This document shows, piece by piece, positions 34,923 to 43,790 of a stretch of DNA of 64,000 nucleotides. Below the pieces are notes generated by a model, which was given only the letters and a program-made list of their open reading frames with translations, was not told the origin of the DNA and did no database searches. Within the stretch, counting starts at the first letter, position 1. Each line of letters begins with the position of its first letter. Origin of the DNA: HKST-UBA178 sp965223815 (GTDB taxonomy: Bacteria; Pseudomonadota; Gammaproteobacteria; Chromatiales; Chromatiaceae); assembly GCA_965223815.1 (NCBI GenBank), contig OZ245019.1:3224001-3288000 (forward strand). Reading direction: 5' to 3'. A program made the position numbers and the translations under genes.

Positions 34923-36752
34923 ATGGACATGCAAAATAAACTCGGTCTGGAAATCCCTGAACGAACTCCGGTTCCGGAAGGATCCTTTTTATCCAAGCCC
35001 AGGGAGGTGGAGCAGTGGATCTCCAGCCTTCCGACAGCAAACATCAATGAGACTTCGCGACAGGTTTTCAAGACGATCGTTGAGTTCAACCGGATGGAGA
35101 TTCCCAATCTCCCGAGAATTAAAGCGGCTGAGATGTTCCGGCGCCCAATACGGTATCTCACGGAAAATCTGAAGAAATTTTATTTTGACAGCCAATTTCC
35201 GCTGTCGGCGAAGAACAGGAAAATCGCTGTTCTGAACCGCGAGCTCTACATGGAACTGGCGATCGCCTACAAGATTGTCATTATCGAGATGATTTCTGGT
35301 GAGGCCAGAAAAATCGATCGCAAGCTATTGATAGTGGCTATTCAGAGAGCGATGCGAAGCCTCACTTCGGTTCTTTATCAATCTGTCATCGTCTACGATC
35401 CGTTTCCCGATAACACCTGGGGAGAGATTCACCGCCTTTACGCCTATGCAGAGCAAAACCGTGTCCACGACTTGACGGTCAAGGATGCACAGCACAAAGG
35501 CCTCAATCGCAGTATTCGCGATATCTATATCCAGGCCATGCTGTTTTCAGTCATCTCACCGTACCGGTTTAGGCAACGGGAAATAGACCACTGTTATTCG
35601 CAGCTTGTGGCGTGGAGTGCCCGCACCAGCTTGACGGCTACGGAACGCGTCTCCTCCTCCCCCTCTACACTGTTCATCTCCCGCCTTAACACCAACGACC
35701 CTCCCACGCACCTAGAGTTGCAAGCGACCGCGACAAACCGTTTTTGCCGTCAGCTCAATACTATAAACCTGGTGAGATTACTTCAGAGTGTGCTGGACAG
35801 TGTAGATACCGACGAAAATAGAGAGGCGGCACTGTTGGCGGATGATCCAGGCCATCGACAACTCCTGAGTAAACTGATCCAGGTATTGAGCAGGGTCCAG
35901 AAGCGCAAATACGTTCGCACCCGCCTCAATTTCGAACTCAAGATCGCCGTGGGCCTGTCGGCAATTCATAATCTGCTGTGTCGTCCCGATGAAGCGGATG
36001 AAGCGCCGGTAGAGAAACAGTCAGCGGACGAAGAGGGAATTGAATGGTTTAAACCGAGAGAAACACAGCCATTGATAAATGTGCCCCAAGTCACTGAGGC
36101 GAATGCACATATTGGACTGGGAGAAGAGCAGCAATACAACCAAGTTGCCTATGATACCGTTATCGCACTGGATGAGGATGGCGTAGGATACGATGGCGGC
36201 ACCCCTCTTCCAGCCTGGGTGGCTTCGGCTGAGAAAACACCAGAGCCTTTCTCCTGTACAACCGACAATGAGAGTGCGTGGGGTTACTGTATCGCATGGC
36301 CAACCGCCAATAGCACCAAGATCAAAGTCGGTGAACTCCTGGGTATACATGTTACCTCCAATAACACCAATCAACTCCGTATTGGTATGAGCCGCTGGCT
36401 GAGAAATCTTCCCGGTCACGGAATACAGGTTGGACTGGAGATCATTGGATTGGACTCGGTAGCTGTTAAGGCAACACTTGACGACACCAATACCGGGACT
36501 CCTACGTCAGTTGCGTGCATTCTGCTCCCGGCATCGCAAACTTCAGGACAAAGCGCTACGCTGCTGACTCCGATGCGCCAGTTCACAACTGGAGATCAGG
36601 TGCTCCTCGATCAGTCTGGAGTTAAGCGGCCAATCAGGCTAACGCGATTGCTCGAATCGACAGGGACCTTCTGTCGGTATCAATTCAAAGACGCACACAT
36701 TACCAGCGGAGGGAACCAAGAGTCAGCCATAACCAACGGACTCCACGAGTAG
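34923..36752 (+). CDS. Conserved hypothetical protein, upstream partner of FimX-like gene (609 aa)
   Basis: Not recognised with certainty. A 609-aa soluble protein without signal peptide or membrane helix. Residues about 1-340 are helical and rich in Arg/Leu (RAAEMFRRPIRYL-like text, MELAIAYKIVIIEMI, IQAMLFSVISPYRFRQREIDHCY). A variable acidic linker covers about 350-430. The last about 170 residues are beta-rich (ESAWGYCIAWPTANSTKIKVGELLGIHV, RIGMSRWLRNLPGHGIQVGLEIIG, RQFTTGDQVLLD), which could be a PilZ-like barrel. That is weak inference, since no RxxxR/DxSxxG pair is clear. It sits 295 bp upstream of the FimX-like gene on the same strand, so a shared role in c-di-GMP-controlled motility or surface behaviour is likely. 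Confidence 0.7.
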   Translation: MDMQNKLGLEIPERTPVPEGSFLSKPREVEQWISSLPTANINETSRQVFKTIVEFNRMEIPNLPRIKAAEMFRRPIRYLTENLKKFYFDSQFPLSAKNRKIAVLNRELYMELAIAYKIVIIEMISGEARKIDRKLLIVAIQRAMRSLTSVLYQSVIVYDPFPDNTWGEIHRLYAYAEQNRVHDLTVKDAQHKGLNRSIRDIYIQAMLFSVISPYRFRQREIDHCYSQLVAWSARTSLTATERVSSSPSTLFISRLNTNDPPTHLELQATATNRFCRQLNTINLVRLLQSVLDSVDTDENREAALLADDPGHRQLLSKLIQVLSRVQKRKYVRTRLNFELKIAVGLSAIHNLLCRPDEADEAPVEKQSADEEGIEWFKPRETQPLINVPQVTEANAHIGLGEEQQYNQVAYDTVIALDEDGVGYDGGTPLPAWVASAEKTPEPFSCTTDNESAWGYCIAWPTANSTKIKVGELLGIHVTSNNTNQLRIGMSRWLRNLPGHGIQVGLEIIGLDSVAVKATLDDTNTGTPTSVACILLPASQTSGQSATLLTPMRQFTTGDQVLLDQSGVKRPIRLTRLLESTGTFCRYQFKDAHITSGGNQESAITNGLHE

Positions 36753-37047
36753 GTACCCTGACTGATAATCTGCACAGTGCAAGACTCCTGATCCGTATTT
36801 GATCTCCAAGACTGCACTAATCCACCCCAGCTGGGTCCAATATCTAAGCGGTAGTGGACTTCAGGGGAACCCCAAAGAATTGCCAGGAAAAAACCTCCTA
36901 AATCGCTTCAGTCCCTACCTAAGATGCCGATACTATTCCTATTATTGGGCCCAAGTTTCACTATTGGGACAGGAGTGTTTCGGCAGCTAGTCGGAGACAA
37001 ATAATAGTAGTGCACAGCCAGACCAAACCAAAATCCAGGGCATTAAC

Positions 37048-39120
37048 ATGACCGAGCGTGCGATTGAACTGATTATCATTGAACCCTCTTACAATACTGC
37101 CGAGGAACATGTGAGCGCCCTTCGTAACGCAGGAATGGCCATCCATCCTACTCGTGTCGATGGTGAATCCGATCTCATCAATGCACTCGATCAACAAGTC
37201 CCAGACCTGATCCTCTGCTCCGCCGATCTAGGCCGCAATGAATTTGAGAAGCATTTAGATCTCTGCGTGAGAGCCCACCCGAGTTCCGGTGTCATTGTAC
37301 TGTACAAAGAACAAGAGCCAGAGGTATTACTGCAGGCATTGCGCAGCGGCGCCCGAGATGTGGTCTCGAAAAGCGATCCCGAACACCTCCAATTGGTTGT
37401 AAAGCGTGAATTTCATGATCTCCTGATCCGCCGAGAGATAGAACAGCTCAAAGTTCGACTTCAAGAATCTGAGGCACGCTGCAGTGCACTAATCGACAAT
37501 TCTCGCGACGCTATCGTCTACATCCATGAAGGCATGCACGTGCGTGCAAACCACGTATACCTGGAAATGTTCGGATATCAGGACCAAGAGGATCTGCTGG
37601 GTGTACCGATTCTGGACATGATCGCGCCCGAACATCTCCCCCAGTTTAAGAAATCCCTGAAATCCGTGGAATCAGGCAAGGGGGAACTTGAGATCATGTG
37701 TAAGAAAAACGGGGGGGAGACGTTCAAAGCAATCCTGGAGTTCTCTCCGTCTACCGTGGACAGTGAGCCCTGCACCGAAGTCATAATCCGCAATAGTAAG
37801 AATGACGAACAACTGGAACAGAAGCTGCGGCTGGTCAGTGATCGTGATAGCCAAACAGGCCTATTGAATCGAGACCGTTTCATGCAGAGACTGGAGCAGG
37901 TATGTCAAGAACAAAGCGAGAGTAGCGAGCCCCAAGCGCTGTTCTATATCACGATTGATGATTTCCCGAATATTCGCAGCGAACTCGGCATTGCTGCCAG
38001 CGATAGGCTGATCCAGGAATTCTCAGAAATTCTCAGCGAAAAAATCGATGAAAACGACATTTTGGCCCGATTTGCCGATCACAGCTTCACAATGCTGTTG
38101 AGAGGAATCTCGGAAGATCCAAAAACCTTGGCGACCAACATACATGAAGCAGTAAAAGCGCATTTATTCCAATCGAGTAAGAACTTGGTAGAACCGAAAT
38201 GCATCATTGGCATCGCTCCTTTGAACGACAGTATCAGCAATAGTCAAGACTGTATTAATCAGGCATACAACGCCTGCATTGCTGCTCGCGGTGAAGGCAC
38301 CAATGGAATATGGCTACACCAGAAAGAGGAAGCACAATCAAAGCCCGAGGAGGAATCGGACAATTCCGGCATGAGAATGCTGATCGAGGATGCATTGGCC
38401 AATGATCGATTCAAACTGGCATATCAGCCCATTGTGAGCCTGGATGGCGAGAGCAGGGAGATCTATTCCGTGCTCACACGCATCATCGATAACCATGGGG
38501 ACGAAATTCCACCCAGCCATTTTCTGGGTATTGCCGCCCAAAACGATTTCATGGCACCGATAGACCGGTGGGTTATCGAGCACGCGGTGGCCGAACTCAG
38601 TTCCCAGAGAGCCGAAGGCCGCAAGGTCATATTCTTCATCTCTCTGTCCTCGCAGACTCTGATAGATAAAGACTTTCTCATCTGGCTGTGCGACTGCCTC
38701 CGAGAACAGAACGCAAAAGGCTCCTGGATAACGTTTCAGCTCAAGGAGGAGGATCTGCGTAATCACCTTACTGAGGCGAAGACGCTCATCGAGGGATTGA
38801 AGAAAATACAGTGTAAAATTGCAATGGACCGTTTCGGGTTAATGCCAAAATCTGAAGCGTTGTTGAAACACCTCCCCGTAGACTTTATCAAGTTCGATTC
38901 GTCACTAGTGGATGGTATTGCCGGAAATCAAGAAATGCAGGATACGCTAACGACGATGAACCAGGAGGTCAAAGCATTCAATATCAAGACCATTATCGTC
39001 GGTGTGGAGGATGCCAACAGCTTGGCAGTTTTATGGACAGTTGGTGTCAACTACATCCAAGGATACTTTCTTCAAGAACCCGCTGACAATATAGAGTTTA
39101 CTGGCACTCACTTTAGTTAA
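37048..39120 (+). CDS. fimX: FimX-like c-di-GMP effector (degenerate REC-PAS-GGDEF-EAL)
   Basis: 690 aa, the same length and order as Pseudomonas FimX, which controls type IV pilus assembly through c-di-GMP binding. Residues about 5-130 form a receiver-like domain whose phospho-acceptor is lost (LILCSADL) though VVSKSD is kept. PAS covers about 150-265 (DNSRDAIVYIHEGM). The GGDEF-like domain (about 275-430) has FADHSF in place of GGDEF, so no cyclase activity is expected. The EAL-like domain (about 445-690) reads YSVLTRI instead of EAL, AMDRFGLM instead of DDFGTG, but keeps KFDSSLVDGI and IQGYFLQEP, so it should bind rather than cut c-di-GMP. No pilus genes lie nearby. Confidence 0.86.
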   Translation: MTERAIELIIIEPSYNTAEEHVSALRNAGMAIHPTRVDGESDLINALDQQVPDLILCSADLGRNEFEKHLDLCVRAHPSSGVIVLYKEQEPEVLLQALRSGARDVVSKSDPEHLQLVVKREFHDLLIRREIEQLKVRLQESEARCSALIDNSRDAIVYIHEGMHVRANHVYLEMFGYQDQEDLLGVPILDMIAPEHLPQFKKSLKSVESGKGELEIMCKKNGGETFKAILEFSPSTVDSEPCTEVIIRNSKNDEQLEQKLRLVSDRDSQTGLLNRDRFMQRLEQVCQEQSESSEPQALFYITIDDFPNIRSELGIAASDRLIQEFSEILSEKIDENDILARFADHSFTMLLRGISEDPKTLATNIHEAVKAHLFQSSKNLVEPKCIIGIAPLNDSISNSQDCINQAYNACIAARGEGTNGIWLHQKEEAQSKPEEESDNSGMRMLIEDALANDRFKLAYQPIVSLDGESREIYSVLTRIIDNHGDEIPPSHFLGIAAQNDFMAPIDRWVIEHAVAELSSQRAEGRKVIFFISLSSQTLIDKDFLIWLCDCLREQNAKGSWITFQLKEEDLRNHLTEAKTLIEGLKKIQCKIAMDRFGLMPKSEALLKHLPVDFIKFDSSLVDGIAGNQEMQDTLTTMNQEVKAFNIKTIIVGVEDANSLAVLWTVGVNYIQGYFLQEPADNIEFTGTHFS

Positions 39121-39188
39121 CCCCGCGCTCTGCTTTGCGATAGGATAACGGGAAATGACACACTTTCGTTATCAAGGGGTTGGTCTCG

Positions 39189-40070
39189 ATGAGCACAGCA
39201 TACGACAAGCACAACCATAAAATCTCAAAGTACCGTTTTTGCTTGCTGCTCCTAACTAATATAACCATAGCTTCCTGTGCTTTGAATCAAACCAAGGATG
39301 CCCCACCTGAGAACATTCAGAGCCAAAACCAGCCCTGCTCTACCCTACCTGCAAGCAACCTTGAACTCGATGCCCTCGAGCTACTGGACAGCGGTGAGAC
39401 AATACTAGCCAGAGAGAAATTGGAGTGCGCCCTGGTATTGAGTCCCCATTCCAGGCGAGCTGCACTACTATTAGAACAGCTTGACGAGGATCCCCTAGTT
39501 TACCTTGGGAGACAGTATTATTGGTACGAAGTGAAGAGTAACGAGACACTCTCCAAGCTTGCTGAACAATTTCTGGGCTCGCGCCTTAAATTCGTCATCC
39601 TGGCTAGATATAACGATATTGAAGTACCAGCCAGCCTATTCTCAGGACAGAGCATCAAAATCCCTGGACGTAGAGATAGACCAAAGCAGATGCAGACAAC
39701 ATCAGACAACACCAAGTTGTCCTCTTCTGAGACGAAAGCGGATTCGACAGTGTTGCGAGACGATGCTCAGAAGCGCTCGGGCTTGGAGCAGTTGCATCTG
39801 GAGGTGCTTGAACTTGAACGCGAAGGGATGCTGGACAAGGCTCACGCGTTGATGGTCCAAGTCCTCGATGAAGACAAAAACATTGAAGGTGGCGAACGCG
39901 ATTTGTACAGAATCCGCACCAGCTTGATTCAGGAACTGGAGAACAAGGCCCAAGCCGAGACCCTATCTGGTAACCAGGAGAATGCCAACGTGTACTGGCA
40001 GCAGATACTGAAAATCGACCCAGAGTACGCCCCAGCCAAACACGCTCTCATGCCGCAAGCCACCGAGTAA
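39189..40070 (+). CDS. LysM-domain lipoprotein with TPR-like tail
   Basis: 293 aa from the ATG at 39189, preceded by AAGGGG about 10 nt away; a TTG at 39180 is the alternative. The N-terminus YRFCLLLLTNITIASCALN looks like a lipoprotein signal with Cys near residue 32. A TPR-like unit (ALELLDSGETILAREKLECALVLSPHSRRAALLLEQL) is followed by a LysM peptidoglycan-binding motif near residues 110-160 (YYWYEVKSNETLSKLAEQFLGSRLKFVILARYNDIEVPASLFSGQSIKIP). The end has two further helical repeat units (DKAHALMVQVLDEDK, ENANVYWQQILKIDPEYAPAKHAL). It probably sits on the outer membrane and touches the cell wall. 68 bp after the FimX-like gene, same strand. Confidence 0.82.
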   Translation: MSTAYDKHNHKISKYRFCLLLLTNITIASCALNQTKDAPPENIQSQNQPCSTLPASNLELDALELLDSGETILAREKLECALVLSPHSRRAALLLEQLDEDPLVYLGRQYYWYEVKSNETLSKLAEQFLGSRLKFVILARYNDIEVPASLFSGQSIKIPGRRDRPKQMQTTSDNTKLSSSETKADSTVLRDDAQKRSGLEQLHLEVLELEREGMLDKAHALMVQVLDEDKNIEGGERDLYRIRTSLIQELENKAQAETLSGNQENANVYWQQILKIDPEYAPAKHALMPQATE

Positions 40071-40456
40071 TCAAGCAGACCATCCAAGAAAACAGCTCAC
40101 TGGGCTTCGTCAAATTGTTATCAACCCGACACAACATGCGCCGGTTATAACTAGCCATTCGGCAATCGATCCGGACTCGTGGGGCTAATCAACCACCCAA
40201 CCGCTGCAGCCCGGGTTGTGAGCTGTTGCCACTTGAATACGGATCTCCTTCACAATTCAGCCGACTGAATCGCTGCGTCGCTCAACAATCTGGCAAAATT
40301 GTCGCTCTTTGAAACTGCCGGAAGGTAATGCTGAGTCACGTTGAACTATAGATACCGACTCCAATACTACTGGACGACAGTTTCTCTTTAGCCGACCGCT
40401 TACCCTGCCCGGAATTGAGGAACCGGTCTGTGCCACTTAACTGCAGAGGAATCAAC
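40071..40456. other. Intergenic region before FN3/beta-helix gene
   Basis: 386 bp with no credible gene. Both flanking genes are on the plus strand, so it should hold a terminator for the LysM gene and a promoter for the secreted protein. I see no GC stem followed by a T-run and no recognisable -24/-12 or -35/-10 pair. AGAGG at 40444-40448 serves the ATG at 40457. Confidence 0.4.
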
Positions 40457-42310
40457 ATGTTACCCCGCCCGAGAACCACACTCACAGCTAGAAATGCGAA
40501 AACCACCTTAAGAATTGGTGTAATCATAGGGTCCTTAATTCCCGCAATGGTCATGGGGGCGGACAATGAAGCTCCGTCGGTGCCCGGAAATCTAACGGGA
40601 TCCGCTGCCAACAGCTCCAGAATCGAACTCACCTGGGATGCTTCCGTCGATTACGGCGGTGGGATTGTGGCCGGTTACGACGTATACCGGGATGGAGTCA
40701 AGTGGGCCAGTAATGTTACTCAAACGGCCTATGCCGATACCCGTGTGGAGGGTGGCAAATCCTATAGCTATCGGGTTGATGCTTTCGATAACGCCACTCC
40801 TAGGAACAAATCCGCCAAATCCAATACCGTGTTGGTGAATGCCCCCACGGGTGGGGACAATATGCCACCCTCGGCCCCGAGTAACCTTACCGCCGCGGAG
40901 GAATATCCAAGCGAAATTACCCTTCGATGGTCTCCCTCCCAGGATTTCGGAGGCGGTTCCGTCGTCGGTTATGATGTCTATAGGGATGGAAAAAAGATCG
41001 CTCATACGGTAACCGACACGACTTACTTCGATGCGACTGTCGACCCTAATACTACCTACTCGTACCGCGTGGACGCCTTTGACGACGCCGAGCCTCGTAA
41101 CAAGTCCAAGAAGTCAAACACCGCAACCATCACCACCGAATCGGATGTCACGGATTCTGGAAACGAAGAGTGTGTTGGCGTAACGATTTTTACTAGCGAT
41201 GATGCCGCCGCGGTCATAGCCAATAGCCCAGCCGGCACCACTTTCTGCTTCGCCCCGGGTACCCACTACCTGACGAGCCCCATAGTTCCGCAAACTGGCG
41301 ACCAGTACATCGGTGAGCCGGGTGCGATTCTGGACGGCGCCAATACCATAACGCATGCAGTGTACGGTTATGGAGGTGAAAAGGGACAAACGGATGTGAC
41401 CATCCGAGGCCTGATCATCCAAAATTTTCAAGGTGTTTATGAGGATTTCAAGAAACGCAATGCCATTAAAGTCGGCAACGACTGGCTGGTCGAGGATAAC
41501 GAAATCCGTTACAACTCGGAGACCGGCATCCACATCGGTGTTGGCCTTGTTCTGCGAAACAACAAAATTCACCATAATGGCCGCTACGGTATAACGGGTG
41601 GACCGGGTTTGGACCAAAATATACTCATCGAGGGTAACGAGATCGCTTATAATAATGCCCGCGACCTCCCTTGGGCTACTGCCGGCACGGCGAAAGTTGT
41701 TGGCTCTAGTCAAGGTGCGACCGGGCTCAGATGGATCGACAATTGGGTACACCACAATAATGGGCACGGTATCCACCACGATGGCAATACAGGACCCGGT
41801 ATAGAGATTGCCGGAAACCTGATTGAGCACAATATCGGCAGCGGCATTCAGCATGAGGCGTCCTGGGGTATCGAGATACACGATAACCATTTCTACAACA
41901 ACGCAAAGAAATTTCTGAAAAAATCATGCTTTCATGGTGCACAGATACTAAACAATAACAGCTCTGATATGAGAATTTACAACAACCATATCGAGTCTGA
42001 CGAAGAGGCAAATGGTGTCTGCATGGTCGATACCGACAGCCGCGATTATTTTCCTAATTCAGAGACAGTAACTAACACAACCGTAACAAACAACACCATC
42101 AAATTAATCGGCATAGGCCAAAATGGCCTTGTTGGCAACGGCGAATTTGCACCCTACGATGAAGAGGATGTCTTTTTCAACGCCAATACCTACTACCTGC
42201 CCGATCCATCGCCTACCGCACGACACTGGGCTTTCATACAGTACCCACTGGATAAATCCCAATGGAATGCACTGGGACAAGATCCGTCATCGCAGTTTCT
42301 ACAGTGGTAA
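40457..42310 (+). CDS. Secreted protein with two fibronectin III domains and a right-handed beta-helix
   Basis: 617 aa from the ATG at 40457 (AGAGG 8 nt upstream). The signal peptide is TLRIGVIIGSLIPAMVMGA. Two FN3 domains of about 90 aa follow and are closely related to each other: each has AGYDVYRDG or VGYDVYRDG, YSYRVDAFD and PRNKS. The C-terminal about 380 residues form a parallel beta-helix with repeated N/G turns (VEDNEIRYNSETGIHIG, LRNNKIHHNGRYGITGG, IEGNEIAYNN, IDNWVHHNNGHGIHHD). Such folds bind, cleave or epimerise polysaccharides; no lyase residues can be assigned. No PEP-CTERM tail (ends SSQFLQW). It lies beside the EPS locus, facing it. Confidence 0.85.
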   Translation: MLPRPRTTLTARNAKTTLRIGVIIGSLIPAMVMGADNEAPSVPGNLTGSAANSSRIELTWDASVDYGGGIVAGYDVYRDGVKWASNVTQTAYADTRVEGGKSYSYRVDAFDNATPRNKSAKSNTVLVNAPTGGDNMPPSAPSNLTAAEEYPSEITLRWSPSQDFGGGSVVGYDVYRDGKKIAHTVTDTTYFDATVDPNTTYSYRVDAFDDAEPRNKSKKSNTATITTESDVTDSGNEECVGVTIFTSDDAAAVIANSPAGTTFCFAPGTHYLTSPIVPQTGDQYIGEPGAILDGANTITHAVYGYGGEKGQTDVTIRGLIIQNFQGVYEDFKKRNAIKVGNDWLVEDNEIRYNSETGIHIGVGLVLRNNKIHHNGRYGITGGPGLDQNILIEGNEIAYNNARDLPWATAGTAKVVGSSQGATGLRWIDNWVHHNNGHGIHHDGNTGPGIEIAGNLIEHNIGSGIQHEASWGIEIHDNHFYNNAKKFLKKSCFHGAQILNNNSSDMRIYNNHIESDEEANGVCMVDTDSRDYFPNSETVTNTTVTNNTIKLIGIGQNGLVGNGEFAPYDEEDVFFNANTYYLPDPSPTARHWAFIQYPLDKSQWNALGQDPSSQFLQW

Positions 42311-42396
42311 GCTTTAGGTCAGGCCAACCGCACAAAGCTACCACCCATTTAGGAGTAGGAAGGTAACTGGAACGCGGAAAGTGTGCTTAAAGATCC

Positions 42397-42453
42397 GGGG
42401 TTGCAGGATTGAGGACGAGTTGAAGGACCACTCGCCCCTCAAACTGTAACCCC
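42397..42453. terminator. Long imperfect hairpin between convergent genes
   Basis: A 57-nt foldback between the FN3/beta-helix gene and the minus-strand small membrane protein gene. GGGGTTGCAG (42397-42406) pairs with CTGTAACCCC (42444-42453), TTGAGG (42409-42414) with CCTCAA (42437-42442), and CGAG (42416-42419) with CTCG (42431-42434); about 20 pairs with small bulges. The site between converging transcripts fits a two-way terminator, though only short T-runs flank it. Confidence 0.5.
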
Positions 42454-42554
42454 ATTTGCGGTTTATTGAACAGAAACTCTTAATATTGACATTCGTAGAA
42501 TTTACGAAAACAAAAAGAAAAGGTCGATATTGCCTGATTTTGGATCAAAGAAAG

Positions 42555-42854
42555 TCACTTAAGTAAGCGGCGCTTCAGAATATAAACCGTTAGCGCGAAC
42601 GTGGTTGCAACGACGAATGCTTTCGCCAATACGCTCGGCGTCAGCCAGCTGGATCGGGGACGACGCCGGATTCGCGCTTGGAGTTGCTCTGATTCCATCC
42701 CACCCACTGAAGAAGCTGGCGCGAAGGATTCTTCCGCCCCTATGTCATTTCTTGATTGTTCCCTTGTTTGATCCCGGTTATTCGAAGTATCCAATGCCTG
42801 CCGCTTATCGAGCTTTCGGTTGGATACTAGACTCAATTTTGGCCGTCGATTCAT
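42555..42854 (-). CDS. Small tail-anchored membrane protein coupled to ParA
   Basis: Unrecognised 99-aa protein. Residues 1-70 are charged and low-complexity (MNRRPKLSLVSNRKLDKRQ, then Asn/Arg/Glu-rich text). Residues about 74-92 are a single hydrophobic helix (VLAKAFVVATTFALTVYIL) followed by KRRLLK, so it looks tail-anchored with a cytoplasmic N-terminus. Its ATG overlaps the parA stop as ATGA, so the two are translationally coupled. It may be the membrane anchor for the ParA-like ATPase; that is inference from coupling only. Last gene of the minus-strand locus. Confidence 0.65.
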   Translation of the reverse strand: MNRRPKLSLVSNRKLDKRQALDTSNNRDQTREQSRNDIGAEESFAPASSVGGMESEQLQARIRRRPRSSWLTPSVLAKAFVVATTFALTVYILKRRLLK

Positions 42855-43486
42855 TTAAACAGTTCCTCACCAAGGGCCCGCCAGAGCTCGTCGATCTCAC
42901 GGGCCGCTTTTCCGCTGGAATCAAACTCGTTGACTGCCCGTCCATCAATCAGTGCATGACTGAAAGCTGCGCGTTGGCTGATAGCGACGTCACTCACGGG
43001 AATCCCATAGCCAGCTAAAGCCTGTCTGGCCTCCGCGACAATACGAGGTTCACCAAACCGGGTTGGGTGTGGGCAGGCGTTTAGAATTACTTTTGCTGGC
43101 GCTCCGATCTCTGCTACCAACTCGGTGGTGGTTCCAATAGCATCCAGGTCAAGGATCGCCGGGCGTGTCGGTATGAAAACCCGATCTGCCAAACTGGCAC
43201 AGGCCCGTGCATCGGCGGAGTTATGCGGGGCTGTATCAACAATCGCAAATTGATAACCCGACTTTCTAGCACTTTTCAATACCGCCTCTAATTCCGCCCC
43301 ATTGGACTGAACCAGTGCCGGCAACTCGCTTTCTCTGCGCTGCCACCAGGTCATCGCGCTGGCCTGTGGATCGAGATCGACTATTAGGACTTTCAGGCCA
43401 TTCAGAACAGCCCTTACCGCAAGGTGGATAACCAGCGTAGTCTTACCTGCTCCGCCCTTCTGGGCGATAATGCCAAGCGTTTTCAT
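42851..43486 (-). CDS. Orphan ParA/MinD-family ATPase
   Basis: 211 aa. Deviant Walker A KGGAGKTTLVIHLA near residues 10-17 with the signature first lysine, Walker A' in VLIVDLDPQASAMTWWQRR and Walker B in YQFAIVDTAPHNS. These ATPases pattern plasmids, chromosomes or protein complexes on the nucleoid or membrane. No ParB or parS-like gene is next to it, so it is more like the short orphan ParA proteins that place cellular machines. It overlaps the small membrane protein by 4 nt and follows the ExeA-type ATPase gene across a 304-bp gap that holds a 28-bp palindrome. Confidence 0.88.
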   Translation of the reverse strand: MKTLGIIAQKGGAGKTTLVIHLAVRAVLNGLKVLIVDLDPQASAMTWWQRRESELPALVQSNGAELEAVLKSARKSGYQFAIVDTAPHNSADARACASLADRVFIPTRPAILDLDAIGTTTELVAEIGAPAKVILNACPHPTRFGEPRIVAEARQALAGYGIPVSDVAISQRAAFSHALIDGRAVNEFDSSGKAAREIDELWRALGEELFK

Positions 43487-43790
43487 TGCCCACCCGGGCC
43501 GCTGCCCATTAGTATTCCCCCAAGTCGGTTAGAATAGTACAACCAGCAGTCCAATGGCAGTTACAACTTTATGACAGCCGTCTTTAGCATCACCTGTCCG
43601 GGCCCACGACCCGATCAAAATTCTCTTCGGCATGGGCATACCAAGACTCAATGCTTTAAAATCGCGAGGCTTTTCCACAGATATCTAAACTGGCACCCAC
43701 TGGGGCGTCGCTTAAAAGCGGGGCAACTCATTGGTTAGGTTAATTTTACGATAAGTTTAATATTAATATTTAACTTATTAAAAATTAATA
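43487..43790. other. Intergenic region between ExeA-type ATPase and parA
   Basis: 304 bp without a gene. Both flanking genes are on the minus strand, so a parA promoter and the end of the polysaccharide transcript should be here. The part near 43740-43790 is strongly AT-rich and contains the palindrome listed separately. Nothing else was recognised. Confidence 0.4.
43751..43778. repeat. 28-bp near-perfect AT-rich palindrome
   Basis: ATAAGTTTAATATT (43751-43764) directly abuts AATATTTAACTTAT (43765-43778); 13 of 14 base pairs match. It starts 12 bp past the stop codon of the ExeA-type ATPase gene and about 265 bp upstream of parA. With no spacer it is a poor transcript hairpin and a better candidate for a dimeric DNA-binding protein site or a ParA-system centromere-like site. 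Confidence 0.6.

Noticed and set aside
40160..40456. Sigma-54 promoter before the FN3/beta-helix gene
   Set aside because: TGGCAAAATTGTCGCT does not have the GG-N10-GC spacing of a -24/-12 site.
42555..42854. Small membrane protein as an exosortase substrate
   Set aside because: It has a C-terminal helix and basic end but no N-terminal signal peptide, and no PEP-like motif before the helix.
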